This document shows positions 42,079 to 51,277 of a stretch of 64,000 bases of DNA, in pieces. The stretch comes from Anaerohalosphaeraceae bacterium. GTDB lineage: Bacteria > Planctomycetota > Phycisphaerae > Sedimentisphaerales > Anaerohalosphaeraceae. Location: assembly GCA_035378985.1 (NCBI GenBank), contig DAOSUR010000015.1:1-64000 (forward strand). Direction: 5' to 3'. The position numbers and the translations under genes were made by a program. The notes under the pieces are model-generated. The model was given only the letters and a program-made list of their open reading frames with translations. It was not told the DNA's origin and searched no databases. The first letter of the stretch is position 1. Every line of letters starts with the position of its first letter.

Positions 42079-44644
42079 GGTTCGCTCCAACGTGGATGTA
42101 CTGAAGCGGTTGTTTCCTCTGAGCTGCTTCCGCTGGACGATCCGGCGAAAGATTACCAGTGTGATTATGGGCACCTCGCTGGCCGCATTGATTCTGGCCG
42201 GCGGAATCTTTCTGCTCTGGGACCGTCAGGTGCAGCGGCAGGGGCTGATTCAGGACCTGCGGGTCCAGGCCCAGATTGCGGCGGAGAACTGCAAGGCGGC
42301 GGTGCAGTTCAATGATGTGAATGGGGCTCAGGATACGCTGCAGATATTCCGGGTCAAGCCGACCATTGAATATGTCTGTGTGCTGGATCGCAATGATGAA
42401 CTGTTTACGGATTTCTATCAGGGACTTGAACACCAGAAACATGAACACGGGGGGATGGAAAGACTGAAATGTTTTGGAATTGACCTGAAAATACTGTCGG
42501 AGAAAGAATATTATTTCACGGACACCTTTTTAATTCTTTCTCAGAAAATTGTTCTGGAAAATGAGCCGATCGGCCGCATTATTCTCTGTTCAAACCTGCA
42601 GCCGCTTCGGGAATCCCTCCAGCGCAGCGCCGTCATCAACTTGTGCATTCTTCTGCTGGCGGCCGTTGTGGCTTATATTCTTTCGTCCTCCCTGCAGCAT
42701 CTGATTTCGGGTCCGATTCTGGCTCTGGCGCAAGTGGCCCGGCAGGTTTCAGAACGGAAGGACTATTCCGTCCGGGCCGCACTGACCAGCCGGGATGAAG
42801 TGGGGATTCTGATTGAGGCCTTCAACGGAATGCTCGATCAGATTCAGAAGGAGATTGAAGAAAGGCAGAAAGCCCAGATTGAACTGATTCAGCATCGGGA
42901 CCATCTGGAAGAAATGGTCAATGAGCGCACGGCGGAGCTTAAACAGAGCAACCGGCAGCTTGAACTGGCGGTGGAAAAGGCCAATCTGCTGGCCAAACAG
43001 GCCCAGGAGGCCAGCCGGGCCAAGAGCGAATTTTTGGCCAATATGAGCCATGAAATCCGCACACCGATGAACTCCATCATCGGTTTCAGCGATGTGCTTA
43101 ATGAAGAACCCGGCATCAGTCCTGAGCATCGCAAATACATCCAGCTGATTCTCAACAACGGAAAAATGCTGCTGCAGCTGATTAATGATATTCTGGACTT
43201 CTCAAAAATTGAAGCCGGCAAACTGAATACCGAAATCGTGGAGATATCCCTGCGGGAGTTCCTCGAAGACCTCAATTCTCTGCTTCGTCCGATGGCCCTG
43301 AATAAGGGGTTGGATTTCGAGATTCTCCAGTGCAGTGATTTGCCGGTGATGATTTATTCCGACCCGGTACGGGTCCGTCAGTGTCTAGTGAATCTGGTCA
43401 GCAATGCCATTAAGTTCACCGAGTCCGGCCATGTTTTTGTCAATGTTTACATTCAGAGGCAGGATGAGGCGGATTATATCCGGTTTGATGTGGAGGATAC
43501 CGGTATCGGAATTCCCGAAGACAAGATTGACAAGATCTTTGAGGCCTTTACCCAGGCCGACGGCAGCACAACCCGTAAGTACGGCGGAACCGGACTTGGG
43601 CTGACGATTACCAAACAGCTTGTGCATCTGCTGGGCGGTCATATGGAGGTGCGAAGCGAGGTGGGCAAAGGGTCGGTCTTCTCCATCATTCTGCCGACCG
43701 GTGTCAATGTCAAAGACCAGCCGGTGATGAACCGCTATGACCATTCCGAATCAGTGGCCAGGGAACTCGCGCAGGAAAAATCCAAGCCGCAGAAGGGACC
43801 GCTGAAGGGACGAATCCTTGTGGCGGAAGACGCCAAGGGTAACCAGGCCCTGATTCGTCTGCTGCTGGAGAAAATGGGGCTGGAGGTGGAGATTGTGGAA
43901 AACGGTCAGCAGGCTCTCGAACGGGTTCAGGAGGGGAAGTTCGACTTGATTTTTATGGACATGCAGATGCCGGTTCTGAACGGCTACGATGCCTCGCGGC
44001 TGCTGCGTGAAAGGGGCTGTACCATACCGATTATCGCTTTGACGGCCCATGCGATGAAAGAAGATGAAAAGAAATGTCTGGCTGCCGGCTGCAACGGCTA
44101 TCTGCAAAAGCCCATTGACCGCGAAAAACTCAAAGAAGTGCTCTATAAATATCTTTCCGGAAAGGACGATGATATGGACAAACAAGTAGACCAGATTCGG
44201 TCGCAGGTAGAACAATTGACGGATTTGTGCCGGGACGCTATCGGCAGCCCTGAAGAAACTGCGTCGCAAAGCCCGGTTGCCAAGACTGTTCCTCTGATTC
44301 GATGGGAGGACTTGTCCAAAATCTGCGATGACCCGGAGATTCTGCAGGTGGTGGCCCAGACGGTTCTGGAGGAAACACCTTCGGTGCTTCAGCAGCTTCA
44401 GCAGGCGGTGGAGTCGAAGGATGTAGCGAATGTCCAGCTGCTGGCCCATCGAATCAAAGGGACGGCCCGAAACATGGCGGCGGCGGAACTGGCGGAAAAG
44501 GCCTTTGCCCTCGAGCTGGCAGCCAAAAACAATCAGATGGAAAAGGCCGATGCTATGTTTGAAGAGATTCGTCAGGCCTTTGAACGTCTGAGCGCCTTTT
44601 TGACTCAGCCCGACTGGATTGAACAGGTCAAATCGGCTCAGTAA
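42068..44644 (+). CDS. Hybrid histidine kinase: sensor-HAMP-HisKA-HATPase-REC-HPt
   Basis: 858 residues. Two membrane helices (about 31-50 and 188-208) enclose a periplasmic sensor whose sequence (AENCKAAVQFNDVNGAQDTL, IEYVCVLDRND) resembles the CHASE8 type found in YfiN. HAMP (about 208-260), coiled coil, HisKA with H328 (SHEIRTP), HATPase with N and G boxes, receiver with phospho-acceptor D631 (FMDMQMP), and an HPt with H794 (AHRIKGTA) follow. The complete phosphorelay H-D-H ends on the HPt, so the next receiver in the cell could be one of the two response regulators encoded immediately downstream. The start overlaps yfiR by 11 bases. Confidence 0.94.
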   Translation: MESKVRSNVDVLKRLFPLSCFRWTIRRKITSVIMGTSLAALILAGGIFLLWDRQVQRQGLIQDLRVQAQIAAENCKAAVQFNDVNGAQDTLQIFRVKPTIEYVCVLDRNDELFTDFYQGLEHQKHEHGGMERLKCFGIDLKILSEKEYYFTDTFLILSQKIVLENEPIGRIILCSNLQPLRESLQRSAVINLCILLLAAVVAYILSSSLQHLISGPILALAQVARQVSERKDYSVRAALTSRDEVGILIEAFNGMLDQIQKEIEERQKAQIELIQHRDHLEEMVNERTAELKQSNRQLELAVEKANLLAKQAQEASRAKSEFLANMSHEIRTPMNSIIGFSDVLNEEPGISPEHRKYIQLILNNGKMLLQLINDILDFSKIEAGKLNTEIVEISLREFLEDLNSLLRPMALNKGLDFEILQCSDLPVMIYSDPVRVRQCLVNLVSNAIKFTESGHVFVNVYIQRQDEADYIRFDVEDTGIGIPEDKIDKIFEAFTQADGSTTRKYGGTGLGLTITKQLVHLLGGHMEVRSEVGKGSVFSIILPTGVNVKDQPVMNRYDHSESVARELAQEKSKPQKGPLKGRILVAEDAKGNQALIRLLLEKMGLEVEIVENGQQALERVQEGKFDLIFMDMQMPVLNGYDASRLLRERGCTIPIIALTAHAMKEDEKKCLAAGCNGYLQKPIDREKLKEVLYKYLSGKDDDMDKQVDQIRSQVEQLTDLCRDAIGSPEETASQSPVAKTVPLIRWEDLSKICDDPEILQVVAQTVLEETPSVLQQLQQAVESKDVANVQLLAHRIKGTARNMAAAELAEKAFALELAAKNNQMEKADAMFEEIRQAFERLSAFLTQPDWIEQVKSAQ

Positions 44645-44658
44645 AGGACAGACAGCGG

Positions 44659-46065
44659 ATGGAGCAGACGAGTACTCAGCTGCTTTGCGGTTCTTCGGGC
44701 GGTTCTTCACGGGGCTGTGGAAGCCGGTCTCTTTCCGTCCTGATTGTGGATGATGACCCGACTTGTCGGACTCTTTTGAGGAAAATGCTCGAAAAGAGTC
44801 GGATGAGACGGGCGGATGACTGCATTGTTTGTGCAGGAACCAAGCAGACGATGCTCGAGCATCTGGCCCAGCGTCCTTTCGATGTTCTTTTGCTGGACCT
44901 GCATCTGCCGGATGGGAACGGCCTGGAGATGGTGGATCAGGTTAATCGGCAGTATCCGGCCACCGCCATTATTGTTATTACAGGTGAGGATGACAAAACG
45001 GCGGATTTGACGGCGATGTCCTATGGAGCACAGGATTATCTGGCCAAAGGAGAATTCAATCAGGCCTCTCTGACCAAGTCGATTTATTTTGCTCTTGAGC
45101 GGAAGAAAAATCAGATTCAGACGCAAAAAGCCCTTGAGGAGCTGGCCAGAGCTCACAAACAGCTTCAGAAAGCTCAGGCCCAGATGGTTCAAAGCGAGAA
45201 GATGGCCTCCATCGGTCATCTGGCGGCGGGTGTGGCTCATGAAATGAACACACCCGTGGGGTTTGTGGCCAGCAATTTTGAGACCCTTCAGACCTATTTG
45301 ACGAAGCTGAAAGGTCTGTTGGCACTTTATGAACAGGTATGTGAAGTGCTGGAGGAGAATCCGTATCCGCCGGTACTGGAAAAACTGCTTGAAATCCGCC
45401 AATATCGTCAGGAAAAGAAAATTGATTTTATTCTTGCGGATATTCAGGACCTCTTTACAGAGTCGCAGGAAGGTCTTCAGCGGGTTACCAGCATCATTCA
45501 GAATTTGCGGGATTTCTCACGGATTGACCAGAGTACGGAGATGGGCGATTATGACATCAATGACGGCATCCGGAGCACCCTTGTGGTGGCCCGCAATGAA
45601 ATCAAGTATGATATGGAGGTAGTCACCGAATTGGGGACGCTCCCCAAAATTCATTGCCATCCCGGGCAGATCAATCAGGTTTTCCTGAATATTCTGGTCA
45701 ATGCGGCTCAGGCCATCCGTTCGCAGAATCGTCAGGGACCCGGGCATATTTACATCCGAACGCGGGAGGAGGGAGATTTTGTGGTTTGTGAGATTGAAGA
45801 TGACGGCCCGGGAATCCCTCTCGAGATTCGTTCCCAGATTTTTGACCCGTTTTTTACAACCAAGCCCGCCGGAAAAGGTACCGGACTTGGGTTAAGTGTT
45901 TCGTATGATATTGTGGTAAGCAAACATCAGGGACAGATTCTGGTGGACAGTGAGGTCGGAAAAGGGACGAAATTTACTATTAAGCTGCCTCGGGAAGGTC
46001 CGAAAGAGACGACAGACCGGATTTCACAGGAGCAGTCCGAATATCATTCTGTGTCAAACCGGTAA
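44659..46065 (+). CDS. Receiver-histidine kinase protein (REC-HisKA-HATPase)
   Basis: 468 residues, cytoplasmic. N-terminal receiver with D80 (LLLDLHLP) and VLIVDDDP near 27-34, coiled coil, HisKA with H194 (GVAHEMNTP), and HATPase with DDGPGIP and GTGLGLSV. The receiver is at the N-terminus, so a phosphate from the upstream kinase's HPt could control this second kinase. A Cys/Gly/Ser-rich start (residues 8-25) is odd. The spacing to the hybrid kinase gene is 14 bases. Confidence 0.93.
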   Translation: MEQTSTQLLCGSSGGSSRGCGSRSLSVLIVDDDPTCRTLLRKMLEKSRMRRADDCIVCAGTKQTMLEHLAQRPFDVLLLDLHLPDGNGLEMVDQVNRQYPATAIIVITGEDDKTADLTAMSYGAQDYLAKGEFNQASLTKSIYFALERKKNQIQTQKALEELARAHKQLQKAQAQMVQSEKMASIGHLAAGVAHEMNTPVGFVASNFETLQTYLTKLKGLLALYEQVCEVLEENPYPPVLEKLLEIRQYRQEKKIDFILADIQDLFTESQEGLQRVTSIIQNLRDFSRIDQSTEMGDYDINDGIRSTLVVARNEIKYDMEVVTELGTLPKIHCHPGQINQVFLNILVNAAQAIRSQNRQGPGHIYIRTREEGDFVVCEIEDDGPGIPLEIRSQIFDPFFTTKPAGKGTGLGLSVSYDIVVSKHQGQILVDSEVGKGTKFTIKLPREGPKETTDRISQEQSEYHSVSNR

Positions 46066-46086
46066 CACTGAAATAAGAGGTGAGAT

Positions 46087-46521
46087 ATGGAAAACCCTAC
46101 CGTTCTGTTTGTGGATGATGAAGTGCGGCTTTTGCAGTCGCTGCGGCGAGGTCTGATGGATGAACCATACCGCTGCCTGTTTGCCAACAGCGGGGCGGAA
46201 GCCCTCGAGATTCTCAAGAAGAACAAAGTGCATGTAATCGTGACCGACATGCGGATGCCGGAGATGAACGGCCTGGAGCTGCTCCGCAAAGTGCGGGAGC
46301 TGTATCCGGATATTGTCCGGATGGTCTTGAGCGGCTATACCCAGATTACGACTTTGCTGACGGCGATTAATGAAGGGCACATCTACAAGTTCATCACCAA
46401 GCCGTGGAAGCTCGAAGAGGAATTTAAACCCATGGTTCGGGAAGCCCTGAAGTATTATGATACAAAAAATCCATCCAAAGAATCTGCTCCTGCCGGGGCT
46501 TCAGCCCATTCATCCTCCTGA
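46087..46521 (+). CDS. Stand-alone response regulator
   Basis: 144 residues: one receiver with D at TDMRMPEMNG, VDDE near residue 10, and the YTQITTLL...KFITKPW signature of receivers that are usually fused to HD-GYP domains. After residue 125 only a short Ser/Ala/Pro tail remains, so no output domain is present. It may be the phosphate sink or the adaptor of the phosphorelay. Preceded by AGAGGTGAG and 21 bases after the receiver-kinase gene. Confidence 0.92.
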   Translation: MENPTVLFVDDEVRLLQSLRRGLMDEPYRCLFANSGAEALEILKKNKVHVIVTDMRMPEMNGLELLRKVRELYPDIVRMVLSGYTQITTLLTAINEGHIYKFITKPWKLEEEFKPMVREALKYYDTKNPSKESAPAGASAHSSS

Positions 46522-46592
46522 GGGAAAAGGGATGTGGAAAGACCAGATGCTGTTCCTGTTTTTCGATCCTCCTGAAAGGACTGGCGGAGAGG

Positions 46593-46937
46593 TTATAAGT
46601 CTTTGTACTTGGTGCTTTTTCCTTTGGATTTTTCGACCGGGTATTTCTGCTCGTTGATTTCGATTTTTCGGCGGGCGGCTTCGAAGGGGTCGATGTTCAG
46701 CTCGCAGCATAAATAAATCAAAAAGGCGAAGATGTCGCCGATTTCCTCTTCCACCCTTTTCCGCTCTGTTGGTGTCAAGTGTCTGCAGTCGGCGGGCTGC
46801 TTCCACAGAAAGTTTTCCAGCAGTTCGCCCGCCTCAATAATCAGCCCTTCCGCCAGATTTTTCGGGTCGTGAAACTGCTCCCAGTCCCGCTGTCGGCGGA
46901 ATTCGAGCAGCCGATTTTTCAGGGTTTGGTAGTCCAT
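46593..46937 (-). CDS. MazG-like pyrophosphohydrolase (dCTPP1/RS21-C6 type)
   Basis: 114 residues. EAGELLENFLW and EEEIGDIFAFLIYLCCEL form the metal-binding helices; the end GKSTKYKDL is characteristic of this subfamily. Probably removes non-canonical or excess dNTPs. It ends an eight-gene minus-strand run, 11 bases after cysK. A second MazG-like gene is at 38492. Confidence 0.93.
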   Translation of the reverse strand: MDYQTLKNRLLEFRRQRDWEQFHDPKNLAEGLIIEAGELLENFLWKQPADCRHLTPTERKRVEEEIGDIFAFLIYLCCELNIDPFEAARRKIEINEQKYPVEKSKGKSTKYKDL

Positions 46938-46948
46938 TGGTTTTCCTT

Positions 46949-47836
46949 TTACAGCAGGGCGGTGCTGAAGTATCGCTCGGCACGATCCGGCAATACCGTT
47001 GCGATATTTCCTTTGATTCGAGCCGCCATCTGTCTGGCTGCCCAGACATTGGCTCCGGAGGAGATGCCGACCAGAAGGCCATGCTTCATACTCAGCTGCC
47101 GAGTGGTTTCAATGGCATCTTCATCGGTGACTTCGATGACTTCATCCACCAAAGAAACATCCAGAATGTCCGGAATGAAGCCGTCGCCGATGCCCTGTAT
47201 CTGATGCAGGCCGGGTTCGTGCCCCAGCAGTGCGGATACGTCTTTGGGTTCGACGGCGACGATTCGTACATCGGATTTGTGCTCCCGCAGGAATCGTCCG
47301 ATGCCCTGGAGTGTGCCGCCGCTGCCGACGCCGGCGACAAAACAGGCAATATCGCCGGTCATCTGCCGCCATAGTTCCACGGCTGTCTGTTCATAATGAA
47401 TACGGGGATTGTCTGGATTTTTGAACTGCTGGGGAACAAAGACGCGGGGGTTTTCAATCTGCATCTGTTCGACCGTTTCGACGGCGCCGGCGATGCTTTT
47501 TTCGGCGGGAGTCAAAATCAAGTCGGCTCCGAGGGCTTTGATGAGTTTCTTGCGTTCGATGCTCATATTTTCGGGCATTACGATGCGGACTTTGTAGCCC
47601 TTCAGCCGACCGACGAGGGCTATGCCGATGCCCGTATTGCCGGAGGTGGGTTCGACGATGATGGAATCGGGTTTGAGCTTGCCGTCCCGCTCGGCCCCTT
47701 CGAGCATGGCCAGGGCGACGCGGTCCTTGATGCTCCCGCCTGGATTAAGAAACTCCGCCTTGGCATAGATGGGCTCGCCCCGCAGCTGAATCAGGGGGGT
47801 GTTGCCGATCAGGTCGAGAATATTATCCGTAAGCAT
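46949..47836 (-). CDS. cysK: Cysteine synthase
   Basis: 295 residues; makes cysteine from O-acetylserine and sulfide with pyridoxal phosphate. GSIKDRVA carries the PLP lysine, PTSGNTGIGIAL the Ser/Thr-rich loop and GSGGTLQGIGRFL the phosphate-binding loop. The ATG at 47836 was taken because the frame before it has only a TTG and no ribosome-binding site. It lies between the ACT-like gene and the second MazG-like gene on the minus strand. Confidence 0.97.
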   Translation of the reverse strand: MLTDNILDLIGNTPLIQLRGEPIYAKAEFLNPGGSIKDRVALAMLEGAERDGKLKPDSIIVEPTSGNTGIGIALVGRLKGYKVRIVMPENMSIERKKLIKALGADLILTPAEKSIAGAVETVEQMQIENPRVFVPQQFKNPDNPRIHYEQTAVELWRQMTGDIACFVAGVGSGGTLQGIGRFLREHKSDVRIVAVEPKDVSALLGHEPGLHQIQGIGDGFIPDILDVSLVDEVIEVTDEDAIETTRQLSMKHGLLVGISSGANVWAARQMAARIKGNIATVLPDRAERYFSTALL

Positions 47837-47854
47837 CCGCAAAGGCCACAATCA

Positions 47855-48121
47855 TTAGGAGTGGTTAAACAGCATTTTTTTGACTTCGACGCCTTCGATT
47901 TTATTAAGTTTGGCCGCCAGTTCATCAGCGGTTTTCTCATCATCGGTCATTTCGAGCAGAATCAGCCCGTTTGGGGAACAAAAGCCTGCCTCCGCTTCGT
48001 GCAGGCCCAGGCGGGTCCGGATGCTGCAGCCGTATTCCGTCAAGAGATGCTGGACGGAATCCACATGATGAATTCGATCTGTAATGTGTACACCCAGAAT
48101 AATGTGTTTTTTCAGCGGCAT
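47855..48121 (-). CDS. ACT-like small protein (TM1266 / hydrogenase-regulator type)
   Basis: 88 residues from the ATG at 48121, which has AAAGGAG seven bases before it. The sequence starts KKHIILGVHITDR, has GCSIRTRLGLHE and ends in EVKKMLF, the pattern of the small ACT-fold proteins first noted beside iron-only hydrogenase maturation genes. They are thought to bind a small ligand. No hydrogenase gene is in the window. It is placed between the C_GCAxxG_C_C and cysK genes. Confidence 0.78.
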   Translation of the reverse strand: MPLKKHIILGVHITDRIHHVDSVQHLLTEYGCSIRTRLGLHEAEAGFCSPNGLILLEMTDDEKTADELAAKLNKIEGVEVKKMLFNHS

Positions 48122-48135
48122 GTTCGGCTCCTTTC

Positions 48136-48570
48136 TTATTCGAGCATTTTGTCCAGTAATTCCGCGGCGATGCGGACAAACTGAGGGCATTCGTCAAAGG
48201 CGCCCGGTTTCTGCGAGGCGGCCAGCCCTTCCGGAGTGGCCATATCGAAGCCGAGCAGCTGTCGGCAGTAGAGCGAGCCGGCGTGGTCTTTGAAGCGATG
48301 CATCAGCTCCCGCGTCCTGCGGTACAGGTCGTATTTGGTGTTCTTGTCCAGAGGGTCGGCTGTGCCGTAGCGCAGGCCGAGCACCAGAACGGCACCGGTG
48401 AGGGCGCCGCAGGTTTCCCCGTTTCGTCCGATGCCGCCGCCCAATCCGCCGGCCAGTTTAACGGCGGTTTCCTGCGGAAGCCCGAACCGTTCGCACCAGA
48501 CGGCCAGAATCGCCTGAGCACAGTTGTATCCTTTCTGGAATAAACAGACGGCCTGTTCTGTTCGGTCCAT
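48136..48570 (-). CDS. C_GCAxxG_C_C family redox-type protein
   Basis: 144 residues with the family pattern: C near residue 9, GYNCAQAIL near 14-22, C26, GLGGGIGRNGETCGALTGA near 42-60, and C102 later. The conserved cysteines suggest a metal or redox role, as suggested for this family, but no reaction is known. The gene starts 3 bases after hisD ends, so the two are co-transcribed. Confidence 0.88.
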   Translation of the reverse strand: MDRTEQAVCLFQKGYNCAQAILAVWCERFGLPQETAVKLAGGLGGGIGRNGETCGALTGAVLVLGLRYGTADPLDKNTKYDLYRRTRELMHRFKDHAGSLYCRQLLGFDMATPEGLAASQKPGAFDECPQFVRIAAELLDKMLE

Positions 48571-48573
48571 AGC

Positions 48574-49899
48574 TTATCCTTTCTTTGGCGGCTGTTTGCG
48601 CAGGCGTTTCTGAATGCTTTTGGCATGGGCATCCAGCCCCTCCGTCTGAGCCAGCCGGATGATATCCTCTGCGCTGCGGCGAAGCTGGTCTTCTGTGTAT
48701 TCAATCCAGCTGACGGATTTGACAAAATCGTTGCTGGTCAGGGCGCTGAAATATCGGCTGGTCTGGCGTGTCGGCAGGGTATGGCTGGGTCCGGCCCAGT
48801 AATCGCCGACGGCCACCGGCGAATAGGGGCCGACAAAGACAGCGCCGGCATTCCGGAGCCGGCGGGCGACAGCACGGCTTTGCCGGCCGCACTGAACCTG
48901 AACATGTTCGGCGGCGAATTCATTTGCCCAGTCAATCGCCGCCTCCATCGACGGGAACACGAGGATGCCGCTGGATTCGAGCAGACACCGCTGTGTGCCT
49001 TCCGCCCGGTCCAGCTGAGGCAGCTGCTCTTCGAGGGCTGCGAGCACTTTTCGGGCAAAATCCGGTGAATCGGTTACAACAATCCCGGCGCCGGGATTGT
49101 GTTCGGCCTGGCTGAGCATGTCGGCGGCCACCCAGTCGGGATTGGCCTGGCGGTTGGCGACAATCAGCACATCGCTGGGGCCGGCGAAGGAATCAATGTC
49201 CACCAGCCCGAAGACCTCCTTTTTGGCCAGCTGGACGACATCGTGGCCGGGTCCGACAATTTTATCGGCCTTGCGAATGGTTTCAGTCCCAAAGGCCAGC
49301 GCCGCAACGGCATGGGCTCCGCCCAGCCGGTAAACCTCTGTGATGTCCAATTCCCGGCACAGGCCGAGGATGACCGGATGGATGCTTCCCTGCCAGCGGG
49401 GCGGGGAGAGGACGGCAATTTCTTTGACGCCCGCCACCTGTGCCGGCACGGCGGTCATAATCAGGGTGCTCGGCAGGGGGGCGCTGGCGCCGGGTACACA
49501 GACGGCAACCCGCTCCAACGGAAGATAGCGGATGCCGAGGTGGCGGTTTTTTCGTCCGATGAAAATCTCCGACTGATATTTGCGGACATTCCGGACGGCC
49601 TTGCGGAGGGATTTCAGCAGGTCGGGGGGCAGCTGTCTATGCGCCTTTTCGAGGTCTTTGGGCGGGATGCGAAACTCCTGCGGCGACAGGCGGACTCGGT
49701 CAAACCGTTCACTGTATTCGCACAAGGCCGCATCCCCGCGCCGCCCGACATCAGCGACAATCTGACGAACAGACTCGGCCAGGCTGTGCTTTCCCTCCAG
49801 AAAGGCCCGCATCGAATGTTCTTCCAGCAGGCGTCGGCTTTTGGCCTCAAAGTCAGGCTGTCCGGAAATCAGCAGAATGGAGTCCAGTGTTCCGCTCAC
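48574..49899 (-). CDS. hisD: Histidinol dehydrogenase
   Basis: 441 residues. Last enzyme of histidine synthesis, oxidising histidinol twice with NAD. FAGPSDVLIVAN, SQAEHNPGAGIVV and GPYSPVAVGDYWAGPSHTLPT are the family's zinc and substrate motifs. Other his genes are absent here, so it is solitary. GTG start with AGGAG upstream. It lies 23 bases after the exported-protein gene and may share its mRNA. Confidence 0.97.
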   Translation of the reverse strand: MSGTLDSILLISGQPDFEAKSRRLLEEHSMRAFLEGKHSLAESVRQIVADVGRRGDAALCEYSERFDRVRLSPQEFRIPPKDLEKAHRQLPPDLLKSLRKAVRNVRKYQSEIFIGRKNRHLGIRYLPLERVAVCVPGASAPLPSTLIMTAVPAQVAGVKEIAVLSPPRWQGSIHPVILGLCRELDITEVYRLGGAHAVAALAFGTETIRKADKIVGPGHDVVQLAKKEVFGLVDIDSFAGPSDVLIVANRQANPDWVAADMLSQAEHNPGAGIVVTDSPDFARKVLAALEEQLPQLDRAEGTQRCLLESSGILVFPSMEAAIDWANEFAAEHVQVQCGRQSRAVARRLRNAGAVFVGPYSPVAVGDYWAGPSHTLPTRQTSRYFSALTSNDFVKSVSWIEYTEDQLRRSAEDIIRLAQTEGLDAHAKSIQKRLRKQPPKKG

Positions 49900-49922
49900 A
49901 CAAACGCTCCTGACAGAAAAGA

Positions 49923-50747
49923 TTACGGAGTAAAGTTGCCGTGTGTAAAGGTTCGGGCGGCCCCCTGAAGGAGCAGAAAGGTTCGTCCGCGAAAGGTGGT
50001 CAGCACGCCGGATACGCGGAACCGCAGGCGTTCGAGCGACTGCTTGTGCTGCTGCTCTACCTGCTCGAGCGTTCGGCAGGGCAGCAGGACGAAAGACTGT
50101 TCGGATACGTTTCTTCCGAAGCCGTCCAGCACGAACTCGCCCGCCGGACCAAGGCGGACAAAGCGTCCGGTTCGGCTCACAAGCATCGTATCTTCTTTGA
50201 CGGCGGCGGGGGCCGTCTGCGCCATTCGGGCAAAATCGGTTTTCTGAGCCGGCTTCATTCGCTTGAGAATATCCGGCGGAATTACAGAGGATTCATTGGG
50301 GTCAGCGGCTGCCCGCAGGACATTTTTCATCTCTGCTTCCGTGGGTTTGGGACTGTCCGGCTGTTTGTCGGCCTCGGAGGAGCTCTTCAGAGGGGCCGCA
50401 TCAAAAATAAAGAGGAAGTTGCCGTTTTGGTATTGCGTTACGACGGCATCGATGCGAACCTGAACTTGATTTTCCGTTCCGGCATAGGAGAGGATTTTTT
50501 CGAGTGCCCCGGAAGGCAGGATGGTCAGTTCCGTTTCCGGGGCAATCGTCAGGCCGCGGCTGGTGAGTGTTGTAAGCGGGCTGAACCGCCAGGCCTTCGT
50601 TTTTTCATTGAGTCGGGCGATCCCTTCCACCTGCCGCAGCTCCAGCCCTTCGGGCAGGGGGCGAGTTTTGGTGCTTTCCGCTCCCGCAGCGGCCTGCGCG
50701 AGGGCCATTGCCGGCCAAGCCAGAAAAAGAATCAGTCTGTGTTTCAT
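49923..50747 (-). CDS. Exported protein, unknown function
   Basis: 274 residues with a signal peptide (MKHRLILFLAWPAMALAQ, cleavage after AAGAE or nearby). Segments such as GLELRQVEGIARLNEK, RIDAVVTQYQNGNFLFIFD and the late RFRVSGVLTTFRGRTFLLLQ are beta-rich and reminiscent of outer-surface or OB-like domains, but no family was recognised. The ATG overlaps the stop of the LOG-like gene by four bases (ATGA), which shows translational coupling. Confidence 0.75.
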   Translation of the reverse strand: MKHRLILFLAWPAMALAQAAAGAESTKTRPLPEGLELRQVEGIARLNEKTKAWRFSPLTTLTSRGLTIAPETELTILPSGALEKILSYAGTENQVQVRIDAVVTQYQNGNFLFIFDAAPLKSSSEADKQPDSPKPTEAEMKNVLRAAADPNESSVIPPDILKRMKPAQKTDFARMAQTAPAAVKEDTMLVSRTGRFVRLGPAGEFVLDGFGRNVSEQSFVLLPCRTLEQVEQQHKQSLERLRFRVSGVLTTFRGRTFLLLQGAARTFTHGNFTP

Positions 50748-51277
50748 CGGAGTCCCTCTTGCTGAAGAATAGTCAGGGCTTCTGAAGGGGTTTCGGCGGT
50801 TCGGAGGCAGCGGGTGCTTTTGGGGTCGGCCTGGGCCATCATCTGCACCAGCGGCTGCCAGAAATTTCCCATCAGGATGATCGGCTTGTCGGTTCCCGGA
50901 AACCCTTTGTTTTTGTGTTCCCAGACGTCCGCCAACTCGAGCAGGGTGCCGGTCCCGCCGGCGAAAACCAGATAGGCACTGCCGAGCCGAATCAGCGAAG
51001 CCAGCCGCTCCGTAAGGGTGTCCGTCGGAATTTCTTCGGTCAGATAGGGATTCGGGCTTCGCTTGAAGGCGCGGCAGGTTACACCGATGACCCGTCCGCC
51101 GACAGAGGCCGCCCCGCGGGCGGAAGCCAGCATCACGCCGCCGTAGCCGCCGTTGGCGACCGCATAGCCGCTGCGGGCCAGCAGGGCCCCCATCTGCTCG
51201 GCGGTGCGGAAGACCTCGTCCTGTTCGTCGGCCCGGCTGGTTCCAAACAAGGTAATGATACGCTGTTTTTGGTTCAT
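50744..51277 (-). CDS. LOG / TIGR00725-like Rossmann-fold protein
   Basis: 177 residues. NGGYGGVMLASARGA and FAGGTGTLLELADVW are the nucleotide-binding marks of the 'lysine decarboxylase-like' family that includes cytokinin-activating LOG phosphoribohydrolases. A more precise reaction (nucleoside-5'-monophosphate hydrolysis) is an inference. The start overlaps the end of the aconitase gene by four bases and the end overlaps the next start by four bases. Confidence 0.88.
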   Translation of the reverse strand: MNQKQRIITLFGTSRADEQDEVFRTAEQMGALLARSGYAVANGGYGGVMLASARGAASVGGRVIGVTCRAFKRSPNPYLTEEIPTDTLTERLASLIRLGSAYLVFAGGTGTLLELADVWEHKNKGFPGTDKPIILMGNFWQPLVQMMAQADPKSTRCLRTAETPSEALTILQQEGLR

